A stretch of 64,000 bases of DNA from Rhynchopus sp. YZ270_cl-10 (taxonomy: Eukaryota; Euglenozoa; Diplonemea; Diplonemida; Diplonemidae), in NCBI GenBank assembly GCA_964035575.1, contig OZ037842.1, forward strand, positions 868,001-932,000, read 5' to 3'. The position numbers and the translations under genes were made by a program. Below the pieces are notes generated by a model that saw only the letters and a program-made list of their open reading frames with translations, ran no database searches and was not told the DNA's origin. Each line of letters opens with the position of its first letter. The first letter of the stretch is position 1. Below, piece after piece: positions 1 through 10,366 of the stretch.

Positions 1-414
1 CCCAATATGGGAACACATTTCCGAAAAAAAAAAGATAAATGGTGCTCCGGGAGGGGTCGATATTGACAGGTAACCGACAGGTCGTTGACCGACTTCCGAA
101 AGCACCAATAAAGCATAAAGTTGAAAAAGCACAAATGCCTCCAGGGACATAAATACTATGTTCTCCGCAAAGCGGAGGAGGGGGGGAAACAGAGCAAAAA
201 TCTACATTTGCTTTTTACACTCAAAACTGGAAGATTCTAAAGGGATGGGTATTTTTTTTAATAACAAAAGGTCATCCACTTGGGCAGATAAACCTTTTCT
301 AATTTTTTGAAAAAGCCTTGCGGAAAGCAATTGGTTTGTTTTTTTTGGCATTTTTTTTTATTGGAAAAAGTCTAAACTCTAGTTCCTTTTTTCTTTTTGG
401 TCCCTCCCAACATT
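1..414. other. AT-rich noncoding flank
   Basis: No coding sequence is supportable here. The stretch holds A and T homopolymer runs and one perfect mini-hairpin at 163-177, with six-base arms CTCCGC and GCGGAG around an AAA loop. It lies downstream (3') of the minus-strand membrane-protein gene and may include its 3' UTR. Confidence 0.5.
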
Positions 415-699
415 TTAAATACAGCTGTCAGCAGAGATCGGCAGAGGTGGAGCTTGCTCTGGGGAATGTCTGCCTTCTGCGGCGTGGTGCTCATCTGGCT
501 GGGTCTCCTCATCTTCTTCTGCCGAAGGAGCGCGGGAGCCCATCTCCATAGCATCGATGGCCGCAATGTCGTCCCACGAAGCACCTGTAGACCCCTTATG
601 CGTGATCTTGTACGCCACGAAGACAGCACCAATGATAGCAAACATCAAGACCGCTCCTGCAACGCAGTACTGCCAGATGGGGAGATCGGTGACATCCAT
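415..699 (-). CDS. small single-pass membrane protein with acidic tail, hypothetical
   Basis: An open frame encodes about 94 residues from the ATG at 699. A short polar N-terminus (MDVTDLPIW) is followed by one strongly hydrophobic span of about 22 residues (CVAGAVLMFAIIGAVFVAY), then a basic stop-transfer KITHK. The remaining ~60 residues are hydrophilic, Glu/Asp/His-rich and disordered-looking (EEDEETQPDEHH). This suggests a type I or III single-pass protein with a cytosolic tail. The frame is open further 5' to 795, but that part is low-complexity, and a plausible acceptor (CAACTCCAG) lies at about 721, so an upstream exon is possible. I recognise no family. Strand and codon character agree with the other genes here. 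Confidence 0.5.
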   Translation of the reverse strand: MDVTDLPIWQYCVAGAVLMFAIIGAVFVAYKITHKGSTGASWDDIAAIDAMEMGSRAPSAEEDEETQPDEHHAAEGRHSPEQAPPLPISADSCI

Positions 700-795
700 G
701 TTGGAGGTGTAGTTATTAGGGGGAGGGAAAGAATAAATCTGGAGTTGAAATATCACAAAAAAAATAAAACCTTGAAAACACAACAGCCCGCTCAC

Positions 796-1300
796 GACAG
801 TGTACCGGGGTGGACACCCAACTATGCAGTCCTACATCCATTTTGAGGTTCGCATCTCAAAAAAAATGGTAGTTGGAAGTGCAAACACTTGTATAGACGA
901 CCCGGAAAGCAACTCCTGTAGCAACAGTACTGTGTGGACGGTGCTGTTGCTTCAATTACTCCCTTTTGGGAATAAAGGTGGGCTCGGTTTTCTACCCATT
1001 CGAAGTGAGAGCTTTGCGTTTGTCTTTGCTGAGTGCAATCTCCCCTTTTCTCTTTTGCGCTCAGGAAGCGTTATCCGGACCATACTCCCGCGGTGAACAC
1101 TGTGGTTCAAAAGGCCCTCACTCCGTTGTCATACAACTGACAGTGAATGGACAGCTATTCGAAACGGACGACGTTCAGCGAGGTTTATACAGAGAGCGGC
1201 AGTGGGAATGAGACTGACGACAACACAGGAGGATAGTCACACCTCGGCTCTGAAGCTGACAAAGTAAAAAAGGTATGACCGAGGTATGGGACAAATGAGG
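796..1300. other. spacer with no gene seen
   Basis: No convincing reading frame is present. Positions 789-805 carry a partial copy of the CTCACGACAGTGTACC repeat (hairpin family D). Positions about 870-900 carry a partial family C repeat (GTTGGAAGTGCAAACAC). Both repeats recur elsewhere in the window. Confidence 0.4.
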
Positions 1301-1414
1301 AGGCTCCACAGTTGAGAGCATCTTGGATGCTCTTACGTTGAAGTGGGGGCTAAAAAAATAGGTTTCTTTCTTTTTATCTACGGTACAAAAAGTATTTCAA
1401 CATTGTCCATGGCT

Positions 1415-1560
1415 TCATAAATATATTGAATATCGTCAATATATTGATTTGGTGATGAATATTATTGATTGAATATTGAAAGTGTCAATAATATTGACTG
1501 AAAACTGTCAATATTTCAATAATATTGAAATATTGAGGAGGCACGGCACTTTTGTGGAAT
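1415..1560. repeat. AATATTGA-rich palindromic AT repeat
   Basis: Repeated permutations of GTCAATATATTGA and AATATTGA make short palindromes throughout. A related block occurs at 6805-6945. Immediately downstream, at about 1545-1650, an inverted repeat is visible: GAGGCACGGCACTTTTGTGG with three TTTTGTGGAA units on the left and the complementary copy on the right. It forms a large foldback. Confidence 0.6.
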
Positions 1561-1663
1561 TTTGTGGAATTTTGTGGAATTTCAAAAACTCGACTTCTAC
1601 TTTTTCCCCTTATAAAAAATTCCACAAAATTCCACAAAATTCCACAAAAGTGCCGTGCCTCTT
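1543..1663. repeat. foldback element of about 120 bp
   Basis: The left arm begins GAGGCACGGCACTTTTGTGG and continues with three tandem GAATTTTGTG units. The right arm is its reverse complement and ends CAAAAGTGCCGTGCCTC. The arms are about 45 bp and nearly perfect, separated by about 30 bp. Such symmetry is typical of MITE or foldback elements. I could not define a target-site duplication. Confidence 0.65.
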
Positions 1664-1949
1664 TCAAGAAAAAAAAATTTTTTTTTCGACATCACAAAAT
1701 TTTTCCCACACAGGCTTCGCGCTAACTTTTGGAAAAAAATCTGAAAAATCGTGTTTCGGGACCAAAAAAACGCACCTCAAATAGTTGTGCGTCAGGGGGT
1801 GAAAAAACAGTGTTTTGTGGCATTTCCGAGCCAATCCCGCGCTGTGGTGGGGCATATTCGGGAAAATGGACAAAATTTTAGTGACTTAAATTTTCACAAA
1901 ATATGAACCCATACTCTTAAACAAGTGGGGTGGCCCGGGGGCACGGCGT

Positions 1950-2420
1950 TTTTTTTTTTCAAAAATAAAAAAAATAAAAAAAAAAAAATCACAAAAAATC
2001 ACAAAAAAAATAATAGTAAATTATCACGGCAATATAAAAAAAAATCACAAATAATCACAAAAAGTCACAAATAATCACGGCAGTCAAAAAAAAAATCACA
2101 AAAAATCACAAATGATCACCAAAAATCACAACAATAAAAAAAAAATCACAAATAATCACAAATAATCACAACAATCAAAAAAAAAATCACAAAAAATCAC
2201 AAATAATCACCAAAAATCACAACAATCAAAAAAATAATCACAAAAAGTCACAAAATAATCACGGCAATAAAAAAAAAATCACCAAAAATCACCAAAAATC
2301 ACAAATAATCACCAAAAATCACAACAATCAAAAAAAAAATCACAAAAAGTCACAAATAATCACGACAGTAAAAAAAAAATCACAAATAATCACAAATAAT
2401 CACAAGATTTTTTGTGATTC
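1950..2420. repeat. tandem AT-rich array of AAAATCACAAATAATCAC-type units
   Basis: About 470 bp are composed almost entirely of degenerate 9-10 bp units (AAAATCACA, AATAATCAC), punctuated by CAACAATC and CACGGCAATA variants. The strand is extremely asymmetric: C sits almost only in ATCAC and G is nearly absent. The array ends abruptly at 2410 with complementary words (TTTTTTGTGATT). It codes for nothing recognisable and looks like a minisatellite. Confidence 0.75.
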
Positions 2421-2551
2421 TGTTGCGACCTCTTGTGATTTTCTCCTAAAAAAAAGAACACAATTTCAGCCGCGCCCACGGGCCACCCCAACAAGGGGCA
2501 TTTTCAGGTCTGAAAACCCAAATTCAGATGAAATTGTGGTGTTTTGACTGG

Positions 2552-3367
2552 GAACAGGTAGTGCCGCAGGCGCACGGTACCCAACTTTTTTCTTTTTATT
2601 TTTCCCTTTTTTCTGCTTTCTTTTGATTGCACGAGCCGATTGCTCTCCACGGTGGGGTCACATGTGTGCGCAAAAACACTCTAAAGTACTCTTACTCTGA
2701 ACGATGAGATTCCTCTGGTTTTAGTAAGGAACCCCCTGTTTGCAAAAAGTGCGTAAATTTCCTGTGGCTTTTTCCCGCCAAGAGGTCGTTTTGTTGCATT
2801 TCCGAACCAATCCCGGATTGTGGTGGGGGATGTACGGAAAAATGGACAAAAATGCAGCGACTTAAAATTTGACAAAACATGAGCCCATACTCGTAAACAA
2901 GGGTTATTTTCAGGTCTGAAAACCCAACGTACTGAAGAGCTATCGGTAATGTAGTGATGGCGGTGGGGTTTCAGTGACCACAGAGAAGAGTGAGAAAACC
3001 CAGGACGGTTATGGCCTCGGAGGGGGTGTGCCCCATGGCGTCCTAATCAATCTTTATCCGTGAGGGAGGGGGGATCATCCTCAGGGGGGATGTGGTGCCG
3101 TACTCAAAATAAAATGAACTGTACATAAGTACATCATGTTTAAACATAAAGGAGGGTAGGAACAGGTAGCGCCGCAGGCACACGGTACCCAACTTTTTTC
3201 TTTTTTTCTTTTCCCTCTTCTCTGCTTTCTTTTGATCGCGCGAGCCGATTGCTCTCCACGGTGGGGTCACATGTGTGTGTGAAAACACTCTAAAGTACCC
3301 TTACTATGAAATATGAGATTCTCTGGTTTTCTTAAGGAACCCCCGGTTTGCAAAAAAAAAACGCACC
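2552..3367. repeat. two direct copies of a ~210-bp segment
   Basis: Positions 2552-2765 and 3160-3367 are closely similar. They share GCCGCAGGC followed by ACGGTACCCAACTTTTTTC, then CGAGCCGATTGCTCTCCACG, GGTGGGGTCACATGTGTG, AACACTCTAAAGTAC and AAGGAACCCCC. They are separated by about 390 bp of unrelated sequence. Each copy begins with the GCC-GCA-GGC mini-hairpin shared with the ~128-bp composite repeat. Confidence 0.7.
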
Positions 3368-3409
3368 ACAAAAATATCCAAAAATCCCGGGACAAAGGAC
3401 AGAAGTTAG

Positions 3410-4080
3410 CGCAAAGCCTGTTCCCACAAAAAAAATTTTTTTTTTTTTGCACATGTCTGCACCAAAAATGCAAATAAAGCCAGAATTTTGATGTTTTGAG
3501 CATCTAGAATTTATTCCACGGCTATTTTGTGTATAAAATACCCACCCTGTACAGTTTGTATGGGCCAGCGCCTTGTCAAAAAAAATCTCAAAAAAAAAAA
3601 ATTTTTTTTTTTTTTTCACAAGTGTTTTTGAGGCCTGCTCACTACACCCTAGGTACCCTTCTGAGACCAAAAAGTCAAAAAAAGCATGAATTGGGCTGTT
3701 TTGAGCATCTAGAGTTTATTCCCCAGCCATTTTCTGTACCACCAGTGCACTTTGTATGGGCCAGCGCCTTGTCAAAAAATCGAAAAATCTCAAAAAAAAA
3801 AATTTTTTTTTCGGGAAAATTTCGACCACTGAGGTGGGTCTTTGGGCACCAAAAAATGCAAAAAAAATGCAAAAATCGGGTGTTTTGACCATCTGTGGTT
3901 ACACAAAACACACTTCTGTGTACAAGCCTACACCAATACAAGGCGATTTTTGACCAAAAAAAAATATTTTTTTTCGCCCAAAATCGGGCGTGGTACGTCA
4001 TAAAATGGCCCAAAAAATCCAAGGAAAACCTTCGATTGGGCAAATTATGAAAAAAATTTTCAAGTCAAATTTTCAACCAA
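3410..4080. repeat. degenerate ~200-bp tandem units with A-tract/T-tract junctions
   Basis: At least two clear units begin GTTTTGAGCATCTAGA (about 3499 and 3704) and share TTTGTATGGGCCAGCGCCTT and a following CTCAAAAAAAAA-to-TTTTTTTTT junction. A third, more diverged block with GTTTTGACCATCT follows at about 3880. Each unit carries one long An/Tn junction, which should be strongly curved or rigid DNA. No coding potential is apparent. Confidence 0.6.
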
Positions 4081-4099
4081 AATACGGTCATTTTGTTCA

Positions 4100-5080
4100 C
4101 ACAGTGATTCTACGTCATGCTAGCTTCCTGTGCAGAACTCCAGCAATTCACCAATGCCGGCATCTATCTTTCCATTATCGCCATTGCACTTCGTGTGTTA
4201 CCAACGTGCTCAAGAAATGGCGTGCTGTCACACTCCAACCAGAGTATCGAACCCGTACGTACATAACGGAGATCCACGAGCCCACCCAAAGGCGGAGGGT
4301 CTAGCCGAAGGCGGACGAGCTAGCCCAATCCGGACGAGCGAGCCTCAATCTAGACGAGCGAGCCTCATAAAGCACACCAGCTCCAATCTGACGGGGAACT
4401 TCGAGCCTCTAAGCCCAGAGAAAGAACCTGGCCACCGGAGGGCCCTAACGGCCCGACGAGGAGGCGCCCCATAGGGCGCTGGGGCCAAGGGACTTAAGTC
4501 GCCCTAACGCTTCGCTAAGTACCTGGAAAAATCCCTAAGGAAAAAAGTGGAAAAAAAGTGTCTCAAAATTGACATCTATTTTTTGACCTTTTTGCTGGGT
4601 AGGTTTGGGTCGGTCCGACCTGACCCTACTGAGTCGGTTTAAGTCGGATTGGTAGCCTTGTCCCCTATCATCTCCCCTCTTCCCCCTTTTAATACAAGGG
4701 CAGTCTCGTGACTATGTAACCTACAAAACCACCATTTAAGCACCTCAGTATCATACCCCATCTAAGCACCCTCAACCCTCATCCACACAGATTCGCCTCC
4801 TTAAACCTGCAAACCTGCAAACCTTCTAACACCTCAGAGGGCAAGGCCCGCAAACCCTTATTCCAATGGAAGAATTTTTCAAAAATTCTCTATACTTCCT
4901 ATGACTGGACCCAACTCCCCTCACTATTTTTCCCTAAAAAAACGCAAAAAACGCCCAAAAAATTCTGCCAAAAATATCAAAAATATCAAAAATGCGCATT
5001 TTTGCCGTGCCTCCTGATCATATTATTGAATATTGACGTTGCAGTGCCTGCTTTTTCCTTGACGGGAGGCCATAGCTGAG
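4100..5080. other. repeat-derived spacer, no gene supported
   Basis: Positions 4290-4375 contain tandem GACGAGCGAGCCTCA-like words. Positions 4430-4500 are rich in GGCCC and GGGCGC palindromic words. A GTATCGAACCC word at about 4243 resembles a reverse B box, but no tRNA fold can be built around it. Confidence 0.4.
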
Positions 5081-5085
5081 AATAA

Positions 5086-5310
5086 GACTTGGGGACCCGC
5101 GACCCGGTTATTCTCAGTGGGACTGGGCACAATATGTCGAAAATGCTGTGAAAACGCCTGAAAGCGGGTCAGGGACCCGGGCGCGGGAGGGTGGGGCATG
5201 GATGGAGGGGTATTCCCAGTCCCTAGGACTGGGACTGTACCCAGTGCCCAGTACCCGTCCTAGTTCTAGTCCTGGGACAGTACCCGGGACCCGGCTTATT
5301 CTCAGCTCCC
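5086..5310 (+). mobile_element. foldback element, GAGAATAAG family, copy 1
   Basis: The ends are inverted: AGCTGAGAATAAG on the left and CTTATTCTCAGCT on the right. A core including TTATTCTCAG, GGGACTGG, CACAATATGT, TGAAAACGCC and GACCCGGGCGCGGGAGGGTG matches, in opposite orientation, the core of the larger element at 28224-28804. The interior also holds degenerate GGGACTGGGACC words. I could not see a target-site duplication. This appears to be a nonautonomous foldback or MITE. Confidence 0.6.
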
Positions 5311-5354
5311 TTCCAGCCACAGAGTGGAGAGGCAAAGGGTCAAAATTTTCTGTT

Positions 5355-5460
5355 GAAGCCATGTGCGCAACATTTCAAAGATTGTGCCATAAATCGCACA
5401 TTATCACAGCCAAACTATATCATAGATAGGGTAGAGCTGCGGGCTACCGCTCGTAATTCC
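5355..5460 (+). repeat. diverged copy of the ~128-bp composite repeat
   Basis: GAAGCCATGTGCGCAACATTTCAAAG, split here as GAAGCCATG and GCGCAACATTTCAAA, then CACAGCCAAACTAT, match the interior order of the copies at 18010-18135, 39381-39512 and 53728-53855. The distal CGGTACGCTAC end is decayed. Confidence 0.5.
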
Positions 5461-6984
5461 TAAACACTTGTGTTTAGGTTTTTAAGGTTGCTGCCCTCCC
5501 AGTACCCTCCTGGTGCACTCACCCGAAAATGCACCAAAGTGTAAGATTTTTTCGGCATTGGAAATATTGGGCCTCAAAAATGCGGATCACCAAATCAGAT
5601 CTGTGAGAGATTTGTATTTAATTCCTATTTTCGTGTCGCGAGTTTACGTGGGAAATGCTTTAGAAACGTGCGTTCCTTAAGTACCCTATGGGCAAAACAG
5701 GCGTTTTTCACCGAAAACCGGGATTTTCGCCTTTTTGGGTGGTTTTTTGGGCCCATACCCGGCTATATGGACTGGGAAACGCGATTCTGGGGTGCTAAAA
5801 CCAGGTCTAGGCCGCACGGGGGTACTTCTGTGGGCAAAAACAACCCACAAAACCATGCACTGCGTTGTGTTCTGTGACCATTCAGGTGTTTTAGCTAGTG
5901 TACGAGGCGTTGCGATCGATTTGGTTTCGTTCTCGCTCATCAACCACACGAGCTAGCAAAAAAATATTTAGGATTCGCAAAACCAAATTTTGTCCGCGCC
6001 GCAGGCGCACGGTGCGCTACTTTTTTATGAGAGTTGCGAACATACATTTGAAAAATCCATCCATCCACATGTCTTTTTTTATGAGAGGATCAGTGAGTAA
6101 ATAGTTCCGCTTATGGGCCCAGGAGGCTTCCCCTGGTCAGGGGTGGGGTTTGCTGCTTGGAGAGGAGGTTGTTCTGGGTACAGAACGAGAAAAAAGAGTA
6201 GTTGAAACGTGCTAAAACGCAGTCGAGCTCATGCAAAGGGTAGGAGGTGGGTGTTCCGTACCGTAAGAGAACGGAGGCGGTTCACAACCGCTCGACGAAT
6301 CACGCGACCTCTTTATACCCCAGCCTTTTTAACAGCCAAAAAAACTCTATGATTTTGCACGTGTTACCGTGGGACTCTAAGGGCAATCATGGCTCAGTTC
6401 GTAAACGCGCACGTGCCATTCAATGCCATCGCGGGGGAGCGACTTGCCTTGTGGCATCAGATGGCTCCTTAGTGGGGGGATCTACGCGGACAGTGAGAGG
6501 GGGTGGGTGGGGAACAGCATTCTCTACCTGGCTTCTGAAGAAGGGTGTCTTCCCTTGGGGCTACCGCGAAGTGCAATGCGGACTCGAGAAGTCATGTGGA
6601 ATTTTGACATAGTTGGTATCACACAAGTCGCCATATTTTTTGCATTTTTTGGTCCGAAGTTCAATTACCAGTCCTGGAAATTGGGGCAATTTTTTTGTGC
6701 CTCAACTCGGGCATGTTTTTATGTGTGGTGCACGAGTTGTGTGAGGTTGGAAGATGCAGAACCAGTTTCCAAGGGGCGCAAGACCATTGTGTGAAGGAAA
6801 GTGTCAATATATTGATCAATATTTGCAAATATTGAAGGGGAAATTTACACGGTAAAAGCGTCAATATATTGAAAATTTCCTACGTGATATTGATCAATAT
6901 ATTGATATTGAAAAAAACGTGAAAAAAAATATTGAATATATTTATGAAGCCATGATTGTCGAACAAAAAATAATACAGTGGCCT
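5460..6984. other. spacer with repeat fragments, no gene supported
   Basis: Positions 5994-6027 contain the GCGCC-GCA-GGCGC mini-hairpin followed by ACGGTGCGCTACTTTTTT, one end of the composite repeat. Positions 6540-6596 contain a motif (AAGGGTGT, CCCTTG, CCGCGAAG, GCAATGCGGACT) repeated at 7690-7748. Positions 6805-6945 are GTCAATATATTGA-rich. The open frames here are short and resemble no family. Confidence 0.4.
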
Positions 6985-7356
6985 TTAGATAAAGGAGACC
7001 TCAGGGTCTGGGGGCCGTTGTGGTGATGTGGTTGCGGTGAAGACGGGCTTCGTAGGGGAGGAGAAGACGTTTGCCGTGTGGGTTGCGTTTGTGAGCTGCT
7101 GTGTTTGGTGCATAAGCGCGTCGCGGAGGAGAAGCACTTCCTCTTCCTTCCCTGTCAGGCGTGACTGCAACGCAGCGATCGTCGCATCACGCTCCGCCAG
7201 CAGCACCAACGCCGCACGCAGCTGCCCACCTACACTAGCAGGCACTTCAACCCCATTTTCCCCAAACGGACCAAACATATCCAAACTCAACACATCTCTA
7301 TCATCCACCCCTCCAACAGGCGGAGACACATGCTTACGATGCAAAGTGCTATCCAT
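6985..7356 (-). CDS. small coiled-coil protein, hypothetical
   Basis: A 123-residue frame starts MDSTLHRKHVSPPVGG and ends PPDPEVSFI. Residues about 45-85 (AALVLLAERDATIAALQSRL and on to KEEEVLLLRDALMHQTQQL) form a clear heptad-patterned coiled coil. It is flanked by Pro/Ser/Thr-rich ends. Codon choice matches the kinesin and the other genes, and the ATG sits next to an A-rich context. It resembles the coiled-coil parts of the genes at 26320 and 30695 in style only. The family is unrecognised. It may be a complete single-exon gene. Confidence 0.6.
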   Translation of the reverse strand: MDSTLHRKHVSPPVGGVDDRDVLSLDMFGPFGENGVEVPASVGGQLRAALVLLAERDATIAALQSRLTGKEEEVLLLRDALMHQTQQLTNATHTANVFSSPTKPVFTATTSPQRPPDPEVSFI

Positions 7357-8300
7357 TTAAAAAATGGAAAAAAGAAGGTAAAATAAAACCCTAAGCCTCT
7401 GAGAAAGAAAAGGGAGGAGGAGGAAACCGAAGTCCCACCTTGGATGTATATGGAAAGAAAAGGAAGGGAAAGGAAACGGGAACCAAATGTGGTGTTTGTA
7501 ATGGGGTGAGGGGGGAATAGACCTTTAGTTGTCTACCTTTCAGGGCATAGCAGGGTTCTTGGGTGTGGTTCTGGATTGGTGGTTGTGGTGGTGGGTATTT
7601 GAACAATAAGAAGAAAAAGTTAGTCATCTTGATCACATTCGTCATCGCACAACGCATCGAGAAAAATGAGTGGGGAAGCATCAGTCATTGAAGGGTGTAT
7701 TTCCCTTGCGGTGAACCGCGAAGCGCAATGCGGACTAGAAAGGTCATTTACATCTCACCCCAGCTCTCCCGTGTGCAATAAGCTGGCCTGACTCCAAGAA
7801 CAAAAAAATGATTTGCCTTTTTTTTAGTCAAAAAAAATACAACCTCGTGGGGGTGAATCTCGTGCTTGAAAGGGTGTGTGGGGAGAGTGAATGAGGTAGG
7901 GAGGAATAGGGTTTTAATGGAGTGGACTGGTTAAAGCAATGACCTGTCACAACTGCGAGGGTGGGGGGGGATGTATGTTGCACGTCAAAGGGGGGTGGGA
8001 AGTGGGAATGCAAAATTGTGCAAACGCAGTAAATTGAGATACATTCTTACTGGGTTCTCATATTCTTTCTTAGTGAGGAAAAAAAAAGGCAAAACCCCAT
8101 TTCCCAGAAAACGGTCCTGAGGACCTACCAGACATGACAACAAACATTATCAGTAAAAATGGTAGTCACCTAAGAGAAATGGTGATCAAAAAGCGAATTA
8201 TTTACTCACTGTGTTCCAAAACGTGAGCACCAAGGGGGGCATGGGCATGACAGGACTGGAGGGGCACCCCAAGTGAGCAATGACGTACCTCTATGTCTGC
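7357..8300. other. upstream spacer of the small coiled-coil gene
   Basis: No coding sequence is supported. Positions 7690-7748 hold the second copy of the AAGGGTGT..GCAATGCGGACT motif. Proline-rich minus-strand frames at 7391-7681 and 7828-8013 are low-complexity (CCC and CTT runs) and were not accepted. Confidence 0.35.
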
Positions 8301-8334
8301 AAGGACGAAGGTAGGCTATATGCACAATAGCTAT

Positions 8335-8700
8335 TTCCCTCCCTCCCGCCAGAGCCCGAGGGATCCCTTGAGGGAATCCCGAGGGCCAGGGAGGGAGGGA
8401 TGTAGCTTTGTGACCCGACGAGGTCGTTTTCGACCCGAACTGCCTGCAAACAAGCGCTTTTGTGGTGTTTTGTGTACAAACACGTAGCTTTTTCGGCCCA
8501 CATGGGTACCATCGTTTGTGGCGCACGGACGCCCAAAAGCATGCGAATACGCTTTTCGAGTCGCAGAAACCAGGTTGTGGGCCGTTTTAAAAAGTTTTTG
8601 GCCGGTTACAGTCACCAAAACGCACATTCTCTCGCGGGAATTTTTGGTGCTCTCAAGGGAATCCTCTTAGCTCTCAAGGGAATCCCTTGAGAGCTAAGAG
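8335..8700. repeat. inverted-repeat block with a 17-bp-arm perfect hairpin
   Basis: Positions 8664-8680 (CTCTTAGCTCTCAAGGG) and 8684-8700 are perfect inverse complements around an AAT loop. A direct repeat GCTCTCAAGGGAATCC precedes it. At 8335-8400 a second imperfect foldback pairs CCCTCCCTCCCGCC with GGGAGGGAGGG and contains GGGATCCCTTGAGGGAATCCC-like words, so the two blocks share CAAGGGAATCC. This may be the two ends of one ~365-bp element. Confidence 0.6.
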
Positions 8701-9072
8701 CCTTGAGACCTCTGGAGGGTTACAAATGACCTGCTGCACGACACACCACAGCTGCCTTCATACCAAAAAACCCCAGAGCAGCGAAGTGCACGGGATATCT
8801 CAGTGAGGGGAGGGAGAGAGAGAGAACGGCTGTTCTGCCAAAAAAAAAAAAAAAAAAAAAAGTGCGAAATATTGAAAATTTGGAAACGTACAGCGACCAC
8901 ACTAATCTGTATGATCACACAGTGTTTCTTTTTTTTGAGAAGGAGAAAAAACGCTCTAGAACTGCGTTTTGTTTACGATTTTCGATAATAAGGGGGAGGT
9001 TGTGATGGGGGGGGTGTGTGTGTAAAGAGTTAGGAGAGAAGGCGGCAGAGGCTAAAAAAAAAGAAAGGTTGA

Positions 9073-9103
9073 AAGATGGATACCTCACGTGCATACACAT
9101 CTT
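9073..9103 (-). repeat. hairpin repeat, family B
   Basis: AAGATG and CATCTT arms enclose ACCTCACGTGC. It is preceded by the family leader GGTTG. The orientation is the same as all other copies. Confidence 0.6.
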
Positions 9104-9130
9104 TTAGAAAAAAAAGATCATTGGATGACC

Positions 9131-9154
9131 CTAAGCCTCTTGTCTCGTGCTTAG
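9131..9154 (-). repeat. hairpin repeat, family A
   Basis: Perfect CTAAGC and GCTTAG arms are separated by CTCTTGTCTCGT. The element is preceded by GGATGACC and followed by TTCACC. Confidence 0.65.
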
Positions 9155-9245
9155 TTCACCTTAAATAAAGAAAACTTAATATTTTTTGGAACAGTGCAGT
9201 TGCCACCTGTGCAAACTCCACTTTCCCTGCTGTCGAAATTTGGAC

Positions 9246-9277
9246 AAGATGAATGTGTCTCTCGTGCACGCATTTCT
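9246..9277 (-). repeat. hairpin repeat, family B
   Basis: AAGATGAATGTG precedes the shared loop TCTCTCGTGCAC. The right arm is CGCATTTCTT, so the pairing is imperfect. Confidence 0.5.
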
Positions 9278-9447
9278 TTTAAAAATAAAACTCAAAAAAA
9301 AGAGGCAAAAACTTATAACAATTCTGGGTGACCCCAAGATGTGAAGGCAATTACTCTGAGAGATTGCCAGAAAAAGGCGTGCATTAATGCACAAAGCAAA
9401 GGTGATACAAAGAACAACGGTTCTCAAAAACTGATAAAGAGAGCTTG

Positions 9448-9482
9448 AAAGGTGGATATGTCTTATGCGCACATACATCTTT
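9448..9482 (-). repeat. hairpin repeat, family B
   Basis: AAAGGTGGATATGT and ACATACATCTTT form imperfect arms around CTTATGCGC, preceded by GCTTG. Confidence 0.5.
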
Positions 9483-9540
9483 CTAGGCAAAAGGGGGGCA
9501 ACTGTGCTGACAATAACAGAGAAAATATTATGAGATGAAC

Positions 9541-9559
9541 CTAAGCCTCTCGTGCTTAG
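9541..9559 (-). repeat. hairpin repeat, family A, archetypal copy
   Basis: Six-base perfect arms CTAAGC and GCTTAG enclose the seven-base loop CTCTCGT. The leader is GAGATGAAC and the trailer is TCAGAC. This is the cleanest family A copy. Confidence 0.7.
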
Positions 9560-10366
9560 TCAGACAAAATGGCAAAATATCTCTTCTCTGAGTAAAATTA
9601 AATCTGCATCGTGCCCGACACGCTCTAAAGAGTTCCAAGGATCGAGAGGGGTGTTTGTATTATTTTGTTTTGTTTGTTGCTGTCCTTTAACAGATCCAGC
9701 TCTTCACCCAACCCTTAGCAATCAATTCGAACGTGCCCAGAACACATAACAATACATCTCATCAGATGCTTGCCTTGCAGGAAAAAAAAATCAGCACAAC
9801 ACAAAAAAAAATAACAGAAGCGCTGTGACCAGGATAGGGGGAAGGGAATAGGGAAGCGAGAAAACGTTGGTTGAAAAATTTGACAAAAAAAAATCTAGTT
9901 AAGAACGGGGAGAGAGAATGTGTGGGTGTGTGTGACAATTATTTACGTTGCGTAAGCTTAAAAATACAGGGGGGTGCGTGGGGGGAGAGAAAAAATGTGC
10001 CATTTATATCTCTTTGCTATGTTCGTGGGCAGTGCAGGACACCAGAACGGGGTTGGTGGTTGCTGGACCCATCTCACCTCTACTTGGTGAGCACAGCTTT
10101 TTTGGGTACAAATGGACACCTTTAAAAAATGGTTTGATAGATTTAACAACGGGGTTTGTGGGAAGGGGAGCGATGAGGGAGGGAGAGAGGGAGGGAGGGC
10201 AAAGAAAGCCCAATGGGTGTGTGTTCACTTCATGGGTGATCGAGTGTTTGAAAAGGTGCGAAACACATAGCTACTAATGCAGCACCTCATTGAACTCTTT
10301 CGGCACAAAAAAAAAAAAATGGTATACAAAAATTGTAACAAAATATCTATTAAAAAAGGGGGTTGA

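Noticed and set aside
4200-4300. GTATCGAACCC as a reverse-strand tRNA T-loop
   Set aside because: The neighbouring bases do not pair into the other arms.
7391-8013. Two Pro/Ser-rich minus-strand frames
   Set aside because: They are dominated by CCC/CTT runs, with no splice phase linking them to the gene at 6985-7356.
9531-9560. GATGAA leader of the hairpin repeats as a C/D-box snoRNA
   Set aside because: The box C resemblance is partial, no CTGA box D follows, and the units are too short.
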